From Edaphochlamys debaryana (taxonomy: Eukaryota > Chlorophyta > Chlorophyceae > Chlamydomonadales): 64,000 nt of DNA. The translations under genes were made by a program, and so were the position numbers. Where the stretch lies: positions 310,001 to 374,000 of the forward strand of contig JAEHOE010000007.1 in NCBI GenBank assembly GCA_016858145.1, given 5' to 3'. This document shows positions 1-11,569 of the stretch, piece by piece (position 1 is the first letter of the stretch; every line of letters begins with the position of its first letter). The notes under the pieces are model-generated. The model had not been told where the DNA came from, searched no databases, and saw only the letters and a list, made by a program, of their open reading frames with translations.

Positions 1-99
1 TGACGCTTGCGGTATTGAGCCTTGCCCACACTCGCAGCAACGATGAAGCGGCTTCACCAGGATTGTGCTCCAGTGCAGGGCAGCGGAATGCGTTGGAGG

Positions 100-480
100 C
101 CACTTCTTCGTGCCCTGCCGCCGGGTGAGCTGTACAACGCACATGTGCCGATGTGGCGGCTGTAGGATGGACTAGAATAATGGGGTTTGGACTGCCTGTG
201 CCGGTTGACCTGGAGCAAGGGGCGGTCAGCGCGTCCACCCGTATGGTGGAGGCAGGATAAGCTGCGGTAGAGCCCTGTGCCGGTGTGGCCACTGCAGGAT
301 GGACTGGGGGGTGGATCAGCATAGCTCTCGGCTCGGCTCCCGTTGTGGCGGCGGCAGGCTGGGCTGCGGTTGTGGGGCGGCGGACTTTGAGGCGGCTTTG
401 CCACACGCCTCCAGCCTATCCTGCCGCCTTCAATCCGGTTTGACGACCGCAGGATAGGCTGGAGGCATGTGGCGGCAGAA
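100..480. repeat. Degenerate repeats ending in a 25-bp-arm hairpin
   Basis: Related short blocks (GCAGGAT followed by an A/G-rich run and CTG, with GTGGCGGC/GTGCCGGTG) recur every few tens of bases. The block ends in a near-perfect inverted repeat: the left arm is 400-424, the right arm 449-473, with a 24-base loop. The arms differ at one base pair (C against T near the outer end). Open frames cross the region on both strands, but none resembles a known protein and no splice-supported gene was found. Confidence 0.6.
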
Positions 481-784
481 TACGGCTTGGGGGTGCACTG
501 TCGACAGGCCCCTTTCGCAGGCACCGCAATGCCCCGTTTCGCCCGGCCTGCGTCCGGCAGCCATGGACCCGGCGATGGGCACAGCCACTGGAAGGAGCGG
601 TGTGGGTCCCGGCAGCGATGTCACTGGCGGAGGCGTTGGCGAGGAGAGGTGACGCACTGCTGGAGCCCCCTGTGCCGCTGCGGACCTTCATGACTCAGCC
701 CATGTTTTTGATATATGTGCGGTATTTTTTGTTTATGAGGGCTCTGCTTGATTGATTGTTGAGTGAGCATCCGGGTTAACACTC

Positions 785-1690
785 ACGCGCTGGACCCCCT
801 GTGCCGCTGGGGACCTGCCGTCGGCGGCGGCATGCGCCGGAGCGCGGAGCGCTGGACCCCCCTGCGCCGCTGGGGACCTGCCGTCGGCGGCGGCATGCGC
901 TGGAGGGCGTTGCGCTGGAGGCCCCTTCACCGCTGCGGACCTGCCGTCGGCGGCGGCATGCGCCGGAGTGCGGAGCACTGGACCCCCCTGCGCCGCTGCG
1001 GACCTGGCGGCGGCGACGGCATGCGCTGGAGTGCGGAGCGCTGGACCCCCCTGCGCCGCTGCGGACCTGGCGGCGGCGACGGCATGCGCTGGAGTGCGGA
1101 GCACCGGACCCCCCTGTGCCGCTGCGGACCTGGCGGCGGCGGCATGCGCCGGAGTGCGGAGCACTGGACCCCCCTGCGCCGCTGCGGACCTGGCGGCGGC
1201 GACGGCATGCGCTGGAGTGCGGAGCGCTGGACCCCCCTGCGCCGCTGCGGACCTGGCGGCGGCGACGGCATGCGCTGGAGTGCGGAGCGCTGGACCCCCT
1301 GTGCCGCTGGGGACCTGCCGTCGGCGGCGGCATGCGCCGGAGTGCGGAGCACTGGACCCCCCTGTGCCGCTGCGGACCTGGCGGCGGCGACAGCCTGCGC
1401 AGGAGTGCGGAGCACTGGACCTCCCTGCGCCGCTGCGGACCTGGCGGCGGCGACGGCATGCGCTGGAGTGCGGAGCACTGGACCTCCCTGCGCCGCTGCG
1501 GAGCTGGCGGCGGCGACGGCATGCGCTGGAGTGCGGAGCGCTGGACCCCCTGTGCCGCTGGGGACCTGCCGTCGGCGGCGGCATGCGCCGGAGTGCGGAG
1601 CACTGGACCCCCCTGTGCCGCTGCGGACCTGGCGGCGGCGGCGGCATGCGCCGGAGGGCGTTGCGCTGGAGGCCCCTTCACCGCTGCGGA
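785..1690. repeat. Minisatellite, about 14 units of 60-63 bp
   Basis: The block TGGACCCCCCTGCGCCGCTG recurs at about 791, 853, 979, 1042, 1105, 1165 and onward. Spacing is 60-63 bp, with sequence variants such as CTGGGGACCTGCCGTCGG. Most units are a multiple of three long and lack stop codons in several frames, so long Arg/Gly/Ala/Pro repeat frames appear on both strands. I treat these as by-products of a GC-rich tandem array rather than proteins, because there is no codon-position bias, no splice structure and no recognisable domain. Confidence 0.85.
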
Positions 1691-2213
1691 GCTGGCGGTA
1701 TCCGCCGGTCCACAGGAGCGGGGGGTAGCGCCGCGGGGACCGGGGTGGGGGCGGTGGTGGGATGAGATGGGGTTGGTCATAGGAGGGGCGAGAGCTGGTT
1801 GGGCGTTTGGGTGCATGGGGCGGGGCAGGGCACGCGGGTTGTCCTGGGCATGGAGTGGGGCCCGGACTGTCAGGTGGCCGGAACGAGCAAGGTCACCTGC
1901 AGCATGGCGGGAATAAAGGGGGCGAGCAGCCCTGCTCTTGCAAGCAGTGAAGTGCAACCCCGTGCTGGCCTGGGGCTGGGGCGCAGATGGGCAGCTGCCA
2001 GAACCCAGACTGGCACCGAGCGCGGAGGCTAGCGCCGAGCGCTCACGGGCGGGAGGGGAAGGGAGGGTAGGCAGTGTGCCGTTGACCGCAGTTGAGGGGA
2101 GCCAGCTATGCTGTTGAGGAGGTTCCGGACTCACCCCGGGCAGGTACCGTGTCAGCCCAGCCCGCTGCCCAGGCGTAGCCGGTCTCACCTCATAACGATA
2201 CCATCACGATACC

Positions 2214-2241
2214 GCTAGTGCTAGTGCTAGTGCTAGTGCTA
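2214..2241. repeat. GCTAGT hexanucleotide microsatellite
   Basis: A perfect run of GCTAGT, 4.7 copies, directly preceded by two partial copies of ACGATACC. Confidence 0.9.
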
Positions 2242-3234
2242 CGCGGGTGGGAACAGGCCAAGAGGACCGGACGTGCTGGCACCCAGCCATGTTGGAGGTG
2301 TGGTCCAGCCTCCAGCCCTTGCTTTAGGCTGTCCCCACTCGTCCTGAGTCCTGCCCTCGCACCACCAGCTCGAGTAGGGCAGGGGCTTAGGGACTAGCAC
2401 GCCAGATCCGACACACTAGTCGATTGGCACGTTTGGGAGTCCGACCTGCCACGCAGCTCCGCCAGCGGGCTGGTCCGAAACCCTAACAGCCTGGCGGCAC
2501 CGAGCCCCCTGCCAGCTGTCCGATTATGCATCCATCCCCATCTCTTGTCCCCCTTCACCCGCCCACCCAACGCCACCGCGTGGAAGAGCGACTCGTCAGC
2601 TGGTCAGCAGCGCTATGGCTGACTGGTTGCTGTGCAGAAGCCTGGGGCGGGAGGGAACCTAGGAGATGGCTGATGAGCGTTATCTGGGCAGCACTCTGGC
2701 CAACGGAAGATTGGTCAAGTACAGCTCCTGTGGGCTGACATTGAGAACAACGTGGCAGAGAGTCTCATTGTTCCAGCTGACCCAAATGCGTAACACGAAA
2801 GGGCATGTCCCGCTGGCAGGTTGAGCTGTCAGAGGTGCGCACAGAATGAAGTGCTAGCCGGCATAAAGGGAGAGCTAGGATCGGAGCGAGGGACTTGAGG
2901 TTTCAACAGCATGAAATACCTGCCACCATTGCAAGCCCCCTGCCAAAGTATAGGTTACCCCCTGCCTCGGCGATGCACACCGCTGGCACCCTGCCTACTT
3001 CTCTCGCGTTGCGGACCTGGTGGCGACACGCTCAGCTGCATCCCCTTTCGTCGTCATCCGAAGTACGCTGCACGGCCCCTGCGAGCACTGCACCCGCTGC
3101 CAAAGTCCCCTCGTCCCCGCTTCTCCTTCCGTTCAAGTTTTCGTCGTCGTGATAGGCTATCCATGAGCCCGGCTATCCGCCTCTGCCTTATTGCTATCCG
3201 CCTGACAAGCCTTGGCCTTTCATCGACAAGCCTG
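2242..3234. other. No gene recognised
   Basis: There is no open frame with a recognisable domain and no splice-supported chain in this stretch. It lies beyond the 3' end of the PHD/Ulp1 gene on the minus strand and may hold part of its 3' untranslated region. Confidence 0.4.
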
Positions 3235-3359
3235 CTGCCTCCAACCGCCCGACAAGCCGCTGCCTCCAACCGCCCAACAAGCCGCTGCCTCCAACCGCCC
3301 GACAAGCGGCTGCCTCCAACCGCCCGACAAGCCGCTGCCGCCAACCGCCCGACAAGCCT
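3235..3359. repeat. Five tandem 25-bp units
   Basis: Five consecutive 25-base copies of CTGCCTCCAACCGCCCGACA followed by AGCCG, with only one to three differences per copy. The array sits 14 bases past the stop codon of the minus-strand PHD/Ulp1 gene, so it is probably in that gene's 3' untranslated region. Confidence 0.85.
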
Positions 3360-3373
3360 CCGCGCTGGCCATG

Positions 3374-6300
3374 TCACAGAACCCTCCCTTGCGGCTGCAG
3401 TGGCGTCCTGGGTGTTCTCACGGTAGCCTCTGCGAGAGCGGTTTCTACAGCCTCGCGGTCACCCGCTGACACGTGCGGCAGCAGCCACTTGAGCGCCAGC
3501 GCACGCAGCTTCCACCGTAGGGCGGCCGCCTCGCCCGAGGTGTACCACTTGATGTTGCTCAGGTCGTGCTGCAACCGCGCCGCCATCGGCTAGCTCCACC
3601 AAGGACGGCGCTGGTCATGGGCAACGGCACAAGCGTCAGTGGCAAGCCACACTAAACGCCCTGATAACAAGGGGATTCACCACGGCTCATGCACTCACTC
3701 TTGCGCTCTGTGCCCCTGAGCTCCACCCGCTCGGGACGTCGTGCCAGGAAGTGCTCCAGGGTGGACAGCATGAAGACGGCGCAGTGCTTGGTCATGCCCT
3801 GGTGGGGCGCGCGCACGTCACTCCGGGCTGGGAAACTGCCAGCCGTGACCCGCACTGTGCCGTGGCCAGCGCTGCGCAGCTGACAGGACAGGTAGTGGCG
3901 AATCTTGCCGTACTCGGGTGCGTGGAAGTTGCCACCATCGTCTGCATGTGAAGAAGTCCTGTCAAGGAGAGGAGTAGCAGTGCCACAACAGCAGTGCGGC
4001 AGTGCCCACCCCATGAGGAGTCGAAGTGCAGAATCATCGGTGTGCCGGGCGCTTTGGGGTCCACGAGCCGGGGCAGGTGGCAGATGACGAGAAGGGACCA
4101 GTGGAACCCGGTGTGCATGGGCAGAAACACGAAGTCCTTCTTGGAGAGGTCCACCACCTACAAAAAGACAACTGCTTGAGTGCAGTCTACATTCTAACTT
4201 CAGCTAGCCCCTAACACCAGGCCGCACCCACCTCGTGGCGCCCCGAGAGAGATTCCCACAACTCCTTCGGTCGAAGCCGCGTCCAGGCCTCCTCCGCAGC
4301 GCCCTTCTCGACAATCTTGCTGTACATGTGGGTGCCGAGCAGGCAGCAGCGCGTGCGTGTCTCCGGTGGCATGTGGTCCCAGAGCCACCTGAGGGCCACA
4401 CCAGGGCGGGGTTACTCGGGTGGTTAAGGATATATAACGGCGAAGGGTGCAGGTTGCAGGGCACCCAGGTGAGGAGATGCTTGGAAACGGGCTCACAAGA
4501 TGTAGAGGTTGATGGACGTGTCCGACAAGTCGCAGTCGGCATCTCCCTGCAGCCGCTGGAGCTCCGAACCCCAGAGGTCCCAGTTGCGGTTGCGAGGGTT
4601 GAACGGGACGGACTTGACGGCTGCGAGTCTCTGAGCCAGGGGGTCCGTCAGTCCACAGGAGGGCGGCTGGCGCGATGGACCGACCGTTAGTTCATGGGTG
4701 ATCACCCACTCATCGTCGCCGTCGCCCACACCGCCACTGCCCGGCGGCGGCTGGTCGCTGGGCGCGGCTGAGGGGCGTGGGTCCGGCTGGAGGCCGGCGG
4801 TGCCCCTGTGGCCACCGTCGCCGTCGCCCAGACCGCCACCGCCCGATTGGCCTCCTCCTCCGCCGCCGCCGGCGCCAAGGCCCCCGCTGCTCGTGCCAGC
4901 CGTGGCGCTGCCGTGCCCCCCGCCCGGTCCCGTGGCGGTGTGCGGGCCCGGCGGCGGAGGGGGCGCGCTGGGGACTTGAGGCGCCTGCGGAAGGGGCAGG
5001 GGGAGGGAGCCGTGACACAGGAAGCCGCGCAGAACGCAAGCAAGGCAGGCATGCTGAGGGGGAGCACAGCTGTCGGTGGAGATGAAGCCAGCCCCGCTAG
5101 ACTCCAAGCGGCCCCTTGAACGCACCTGCACGGAGGCGGACGCAGGCGGCGGCTGGTCGCTGGGCGCGGCTGAGGGGCGTGGGTCCGGCTGGAGGCCGGC
5201 GGTGCCCCTGTGGCCACCGTCGCCGTCGCCCAGACCGCCACCGCCCGATTGGCCTCCTCCTCCGCCGCCGCCGGCGCCAAGGCCCCCGCTGCTCGTGCCA
5301 GCCGTGGCGCTGCCGTGCCCCCCGCCCGGTCCCGTGGCGGTGTGCGGGCCCGGCGGCGGAGGGGGCGCGCTGGGGACTTGAGGCGCCTGCGGAAGGGGCA
5401 GGGGGAGGGAGCCGTGACACAGGAAGCCGCGCAGAACGCAAGCAAGGCAGGCATGCTGAGGGGGAGCACAGCTGTCGGTGGAGATGAAGCCAGCCCCGCT
5501 AGACTCCAAGCGGCCCCTTGAACGCACCTGCACGGAGGCGGACGCAGGCAGCGGCTGGGCGCTGGGCGCGGCTGAGGGGCGTGGGCCCGGCTGGAGGCCG
5601 GCGGTGCTCCTGTAGGCAGGCGCTGGCTGGGCCGTCTCACCCTGTAAGGGTGCAGTAACAACTTGTAAGCTGAGGCGTGTCCTGGCAAGGAGAGTCGGGT
5701 GAATTTGAGAGGAAAGGGCGGTGTCACATCACCTGTTCTGCCCTTCGCTTCATTGCACGCGTGGTTGGCCCGCCTGCAGACCTCCCGCAAGAGTCAGCGG
5801 GTTCTGCCGTTGTTGGGCGAGTGTCCAAGCCAGCTGCAGCGGCCTGCAGGTGTTGAGTATGCATGTCACGGAGCGAGCAGGAAGGGCAGTTGCTCAAGAG
5901 ATAAGACCTACCGGTGCGCACTGGGGGCAGAACCATTTCCCCCGCGGCTTCTTAGCCAAGCCCAGGCACGTCACGTGGTAGCCCTTGTTGCACACGCCGC
6001 CCTCAGGAAGTTGGGTATCACACAGGAGCAGCGCTCCCAGGGGCCCGCTCTCGTCTGAGCTCGTGTCCTTGCATAGCTCGCAAGCGTGGTCATCCGCCAC
6101 CCGAGGGAGCTTCCGGCGCGCACTGCCGGAGGGTGTTGTCCCCGGCCGCTTCCGCCCAGGTTGCTGCTGGATGCGGGGTGGCGTAGTTAGAGGCCCAGCG
6201 TGGACGTCGTCTTCTGGAATAGAGGATAAGTGATTGGCCCAGGGCAGGCGGGTGCAACCCTTGCACCGGTACACGCCACCAGGCTCATCACGGGCGCAAG

Positions 6301-9300
6301 CGGTATGGGCACGGCTGCGACCGCACAAACAGGATAGCATGGGGCCGAGAGGGCCACCGCATGTCGAATCCGAGCAGATAGCGCAAGGCTGAGGCGGCAC
6401 AACGGCTCCGGAAGCGACCTGCAACCGACAGGGACAACAAGACCGATGGGGTATCAGCACAACCGGAGCACCGCTGCAGGCCGAGATGCAGGCAGGCATG
6501 CTGAGGGGGAGCACAGCTGTCGGTGGAGATGAAGCCAGCCCCGCTAGCTAGACTGCCAGCGGCCCCCTGAACGCACCTGCACGGAGGCGGACGCAGGCGG
6601 CGGCTGGGCGCTGGGCGCGGCCCTGGCCTGTGGGCCCGGCTGGAGGCCGGCGGTGCCCCTGTGGCCACCGTCGCCGTCGCCCAGACCGCCACCGCCCGAT
6701 TGGCCTCCTCCGCCGCCGCCGCCGGCGCCAAGGCCCGCGCTGCCCGTGCCAGCCGTGGCGCTGCCGTGCCCCCCGCCCGGTCCCGTGGCGGTGTGCGGGC
6801 CCGGCGGCGGAGGGGGCGCGCTGGGGACTTGAGGCGCCTGCGGAAGGGGCAGGGGGAGGGAGCCGTGACACAGGTAGCCGCGCAGAACGCAGCAAAGCAA
6901 GCCTAAACACATCACGGCTTACGCTGCACAGGTGGGCAACTTTCGCCGTTATGGATTCTTGTTAAGGTTACCTGTTCCGCCACCAGGTCGCCAAAGTGGT
7001 CCGCCATGCCTCGTTTTCTCGAGCGCCCTTTCGAGTGGCCACGGTTGCGCCCGCCTGAGCTGCTGCGCCCACGTGTTTCCTGCACAACTCGTGTGCCACG
7101 GCCTCGCCCCCGCTGACCACTCCGGCCCGTGCCCGTGTTGCCACCGCCGCCAGATCCCTCCGCTGCTGAGAGCTGCTGCAGGGACGTGCCGGGAACATAG
7201 CCTTCGACCTTAAAAGCGTCCACAAGCGTGTCGAGTGTTCCCGGCATCTTGCTCCAGGTACTGCTCTCCTTCTCCGTGTCACGGTATTGGGCAAGGCAGT
7301 CGTACATCAGCGTCTTGAGGAACAGGGTTGAACACGCGGCTCGAATCAGCATGGGGAAGATCGTGTTGCACTGCGCCTTGCTGTAATCGTTCCCGCTCTC
7401 TGGCGGTGGCAGCTCGGGGCACACGGTGTCCAGCAGGCCAGCTTCCGCCTGGCTGCCGTCAGACCTGCTGCCTCCACCGCCAGCCCCATTGTTACCGCTG
7501 CCAGGCCCCTCGCGAGTGCTGCCGCTGGCGGTGAGCCCTGCGTTGTCCTGGGCGCTGGGCGCGGCCCTGGCCTGTGGGCCCGGCTGGAGGCCGGCGGTGC
7601 CCCTGTGGCCACCGTCTCCGTCGCCCAGACCGCCACCGCCCGATTGGCCTCCTCCGCCACCGCCGCCGGCGCCAAGGCCCGCGCTGCCCGTGCCAGCCGT
7701 GGCGCTGCCGTGCCCCCCGCCCGGTCCCGTGGCGGTGTGCGGGCCCGGCGGCGGAGGGGGCGCGCTGGGGACTTGAGGCGCCTGCGGAAGGGGCAGAGGG
7801 AGGGAGCCGTGACACAGGTAGCCGCGCAGAACGCAAGCAAGGCAGGCATGCTGAGGGGGAGCACAGCTGTCGGTGGAGATGAAGCCAGCCCCGCTAGACT
7901 GCGAGTGGCCCCTTGAACGCACCTGCACGGAGGCGGACGCAGGCGGCGGCTGGTCGCTGGGCGCGGCTGAGGGGCGTGGGCCCGGCTGGAGGCCGGCGGT
8001 GCCCCTGTGGCCGCCCTCGCCGTCGACCTCACCGCCACCACCCGTTTGGCCAACCCCGCCACCGCTGCTACCGCCAAGGCCCGCGCTGCTCGTGCCAGCC
8101 GCGGCACTGCCGTGCCCCCCGCCCGGTCCCATGTTGGAAGGAGGCGGGCCCGGCGGCGGAGGGGGCACGACGGGGTCTTGCGGCTCCTGTGAACGGGGCA
8201 GGGGGAGTGCATGTGTGTGTGGGAGGGGGCAGCTGAGGCAAGCGTCGTCATACAGGACGAGAGGCAGGCACTTTCAGCAGAGCACAGCTGTTGCAGGGGA
8301 GGATGAAAGCCCCGCTGGACATTCCTTCGGCTAGCACGGAACAGTGCAGGAGGCTGCCTGTATCCGTTTCTTGCTCACCCCTGCCGCGGTGGCCAGGTTG
8401 GCGGCGGCAGCCAAGCCAGTGGGCAGGCCAGCTTCCGCCTGGCTGCCGTCAGACCTGCTGCCTCCACCGCCAGCCCCATTGTTACCGCTGCCAGGACCCT
8501 CGCGAGTGCTGCCGCTGGCGGTGAGCCCTGCGTTGTCCACCCGCTTCAGGACACCCTTGAAGAGGGTGATTAGCCGCCGTATGGGGGGGCATGTCTTGCA
8601 CGCCTCCGTGTAGACCGCCACGACCCCATCTGCCTCCAGCTCTGCATGCAAGCAGCAGGGCACAGTCTGCAATGTCATAGAGGTCGGGAAAGGGGCTACA
8701 TTGGCGGAAGCTCTATCCGCAAAGCCTGCCCCCTCGACCCCTGCCCCCTCGACCCCTTCCATTGGACGCACCTTCGCCAACCACGGGCGGTATCGTGGAC
8801 CCGATCGCCTGGCAGAGCAAGCCCACCAGAGCCTCGTACACCTTGGTGTCGCCGTTGCCGTTGTTAAGGGCTTTGAGCTCGTCCAGCGTCATGGTTTGCA
8901 TCAGCTCTTTGACCGCCGCTGGCATGAAAGCGGGCGTCATGGGGTTTTCCTTGCCCTTGGAGCTGGGCCCACTGCGGCGATAAGCCACCCGTCGTGACGT
9001 CACGCAGGCGACGCCAATGCGCCCCTTCCCAGTTTCGGGATGCGTCTCAATGATCTTCTTGATATATTTTCTGATCAACCCCATATACCGGTAAATTTGG
9101 CGATCGGCGGCTATCTGGGCCTTCTTGATGGCCTCGACGCCCTCAGGCCCCCCGCTGCCGCTGCCTCCAGGCGGAGGTTGGGAGCCGTCCTCAGGGCAGG
9201 CGGCGTCGCCAGCACGGTCGCCACTGCCGTCATCGGCGCCGCTGCCGGGAGCGGCGCCTGCACCATCCGCGTTGGTACCGTCCCCGCCACCTCCGCCCTC

Positions 9301-9684
9301 AGCTGCTTCCCCGCCCGCAGCGGCCGCACCACCCGCATCGGTGTGGGCAGCAGCCTCGACGCCGCTGGTAGCGTTGACGCCAGTAGCGGCTTCTACTTTA
9401 GCTAGCGCCTTGGCCTTTAGGGCGACATGGAGGAGTCTGTCAGCTTTCTTTGCCATGGCTTGGCGCAGGAGCTGCGTGTCTGTGGAAGTCTGCTCCTTCA
9501 TTGTCTCCACGGCCTCCAGGGCGTCTCGGAAGTGATCAGCCACTTGCTGAAGTTTGCGGGCAAGCGAGGTGTCGGCATTCTGTGCGGCATCCTCAACCTC
9601 CGTTTCCAGGTCGTCCATGTCGGCGTCATCGCTGCTGGAGCAACTTTCAGCTTCATAGCTCGAATCATCGCCCGAAGCTGACAT
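3374..9684 (-). CDS. PHD-finger/Ulp1-type (C48) cysteine protease, multi-exon
   Basis: The best start is ATG 9684-9682 (MSASGDDSS, Asp/Ser/Glu-rich). The first exon runs to 8772 and includes a helical stretch and a Gly/Ala linker; the next exon starts at about 8641. Repeated Pro/Gly-rich exons follow at about 7.9, 7.6, 6.6 and 5.2 kb. The exon at about 6.45-5.9 kb has two zinc-finger units: one beginning CAICSDSTC, then a PHD-like Cys4-His-Cys3 unit ending FCPQC. The C48 protease domain spans about 4.7-3.7 kb. Its catalytic His is in HTGFHWSLL, Asp in ILHFDSS, and Gln and Cys in HQGMTKHCAVFML, so the triad is intact. The last exon ends at stop 3376-3374. The family cleaves SUMO or related modifiers; a chromatin-linked desumoylase is an inference. 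Some exon joins are unsolved. It could be two genes or a domesticated transposon protein, but no transposase or reverse transcriptase is visible. Confidence 0.6.
4743..5615. repeat. 402-bp tandem duplication carrying an exon
   Basis: Positions 4743-5144 and 5145-5546 read as identical, followed by the start of a third, diverged copy to about 5615. On the minus strand each unit carries a Pro/Gly-rich exon of 87 codons plus its flanking intron. The splice phase is the same at both ends, so adding a copy keeps the reading frame of the PHD/Ulp1 gene. Confidence 0.85.
6484..8200. repeat. Diverged copies of the 402-bp exon module
   Basis: Further copies of the Pro/Gly-rich exon and its intron lie at about 6484-6895, 7555-7960 and, more diverged, 7945-8200. 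Copies at 6.6 and 7.6 kb share variants (PGPQARAAPSAQ instead of PDPRPSAAPSDQ), so they form a separate subgroup from the 4.7-5.5 kb pair. Confidence 0.75.
7433..7548. repeat. 116-bp direct repeat, copy 1 (copy 2 at 8423-8538)
   Basis: This segment matches 8423-8538 with a single visible difference. On the minus strand both encode DNAGLTASGSTREGPGSGNN inside exons of the PHD/Ulp1 gene. It is a second, independent internal duplication. Confidence 0.85.
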
Positions 9685-11569
9685 TGTAGTCAGGGCCTCT
9701 TGGGCCGTGCCATCGCCAGTTACGCCAGAGTGTGTTTGGCCGGGCTAGCTGGGAGATGCAGTATAGCCTACGGTAATATGCCTTGAGTTGTCAGGGGGCA
9801 TGTGGTGTGGGACCTGTGGGTACGCAGCGGCGTTCGGGTACACTCGAGTGCATGGGCATGGGCGGGTCTGTGCCTCAACCGAAGGGCTGGCCGACTGGTG
9901 CAAGAAACGTTTGGCGTGTTGAGCACATATAGGCAATGCACTCTTGCTCCGTTCTGGGCGCAAGCTGTCCAAGTCCGGGGGGATGCGTCCTCCAGACGAC
10001 AGTTTGACCGCAATAGCAGCGACGCTGTCGCGTTAGAGTCGCTGCCAGGCTAGCACTCTACATGCTGCTGGTGCCAGCGCTTGCTGCACCTTGCGCACTG
10101 CCAGGAGTCGAGCACCGCTGCAGCACGATGATTCTTGCTCGCGGGGGTGCAGACGCCCTTGTAGCCGCACTATCCTTCGCCCTCGTGTGTGCATAGCAGC
10201 GTCGTCGGCTAGGGGCTCGCGCCCCGGCAGGCCCGCAGAAGTCAAACCGCATCCCAGCGCAGTGCGCACACCAGCCGACCGCCGCTGCGCTTGATTGCAG
10301 CCCCGTATCGACCTGGGAGCATTCATGATGGCTTGTTGGGTGCTTAGCGGGCTGTCTTGCGGGTTAAGCGGCTTTCGCACGTTTGGGACCATATTATGGT
10401 TCCCCGCGTGCGAGAGACGCTTCCGCACGCCCCGGACCGGATCACCGGCCCCAACCCCGCGAGACCCGTCGGAGCCCCCGCTCACGCGTGTTTCTCATTG
10501 TAGTTGCTGCTATTGCGTAAGCAATTGACTACCTTTCTTGTCTACAATTGTGAAAGCCGTTTACTGTTTGCGGTTGCCGTTGGGGACTGTTGGGTGGCCA
10601 CGGCGCTTTCCAGCCGTGTAGGGCCGTGTATGTGCGCCTTTGGATTGCACCTTGCTTTGGCTTCTGTGTGTGCCTGTGTTTGCCCCCGCCCGCCGCTGCC
10701 TGCCTGCCTGTGTCTGGCCCTGCCCACCGGCGTGAGCGCACTGCCGCCCTGTCCCCGCCTGCTAAGCCAACTGCGTGAGCTGTTACGCACGTCTGCCCCC
10801 TTGAGGGGCACGTGCCGCCCCTATGCGTGTTACAGAGGGGCTCATGCGAACACACCGCCATTCATGATTTATTTTACATCCTCTTCCTGTTGCGAACAAA
10901 CCACAGATAGGTGCGTTTCCTAACTGGTCCTCGCGGCGACCAAGTCAGAGCACTGTGGGAGCGGTCTCAGGGTGCCTCCTGGGGCTGGAAGGGAACAGCG
11001 GGGAAGGACACCGGGGTGAGGAGCAGCAGTGGCCGCGGCCTCAGCGCGTCGGGGCAGCGTTGTGAGCGGGGCTAGGGGGGAACTTGGGGGGCTGCAGGGC
11101 GTCGTCGAACGTGGGGTTGGGAGCGCACCCACAGCTTTTGTCGATAATTTATCGCGGCAACCGACTTTATCTACTGCTTGTCATAGCGCTGTCCAACATG
11201 CGGGCGGACTTGGCGTCGCGTGCACACTCCCGTACATAAAATGCATCGGTGCCCACGCAAAGCACCGGCAAGGCACCACTAGGCATAGACTCCCGCTGTG
11301 CACTCGCGCAGTTGGCACTACTATCACCGGACCCGGGCTAGGCTGCAAGCAGCGCGAACGCGCAATAGCCCTTCAAACCTCTGCGCGACAGAATTCTTGC
11401 CACAGCTCACCGCTTGACGTAGTACCCAAGAGCACAACGCAGCAAACCCAGTGCTGAACGCCTCGCTTCTGCCTCGCGAGTAGGTAGCTGTTCCTGGGCT
11501 TGCGTGCAACCCCCCATCGCCCCGCGCGGCCTGGCACAGCCAGCTGCGCGCGGCTAATTTCGCCTAGCC
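9685..11569. promoter_or_regulatory. Divergent intergenic region, PHD/Ulp1 (-) and kinesin (+)
   Basis: This 1.9-kb stretch separates two gene starts that point away from each other. No open frame here has a recognisable domain. A T/G-rich patch lies at about 10640-10700. It presumably holds both promoters and 5' untranslated regions, but I cannot point to a specific element. Confidence 0.45.

Noticed and set aside
733..2188. Long Arg/Ala/Pro-rich open frames on both strands
   Set aside because: They follow the 60-63 bp tandem array, exist in several frames at once and show no domain or splice support.
3374..9684. A complete transposon encoding the PHD/Ulp1 protein
   Set aside because: No transposase, reverse transcriptase or terminal inverted repeats were found; the many introns fit a host gene better. 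Domestication is left open in the findings.
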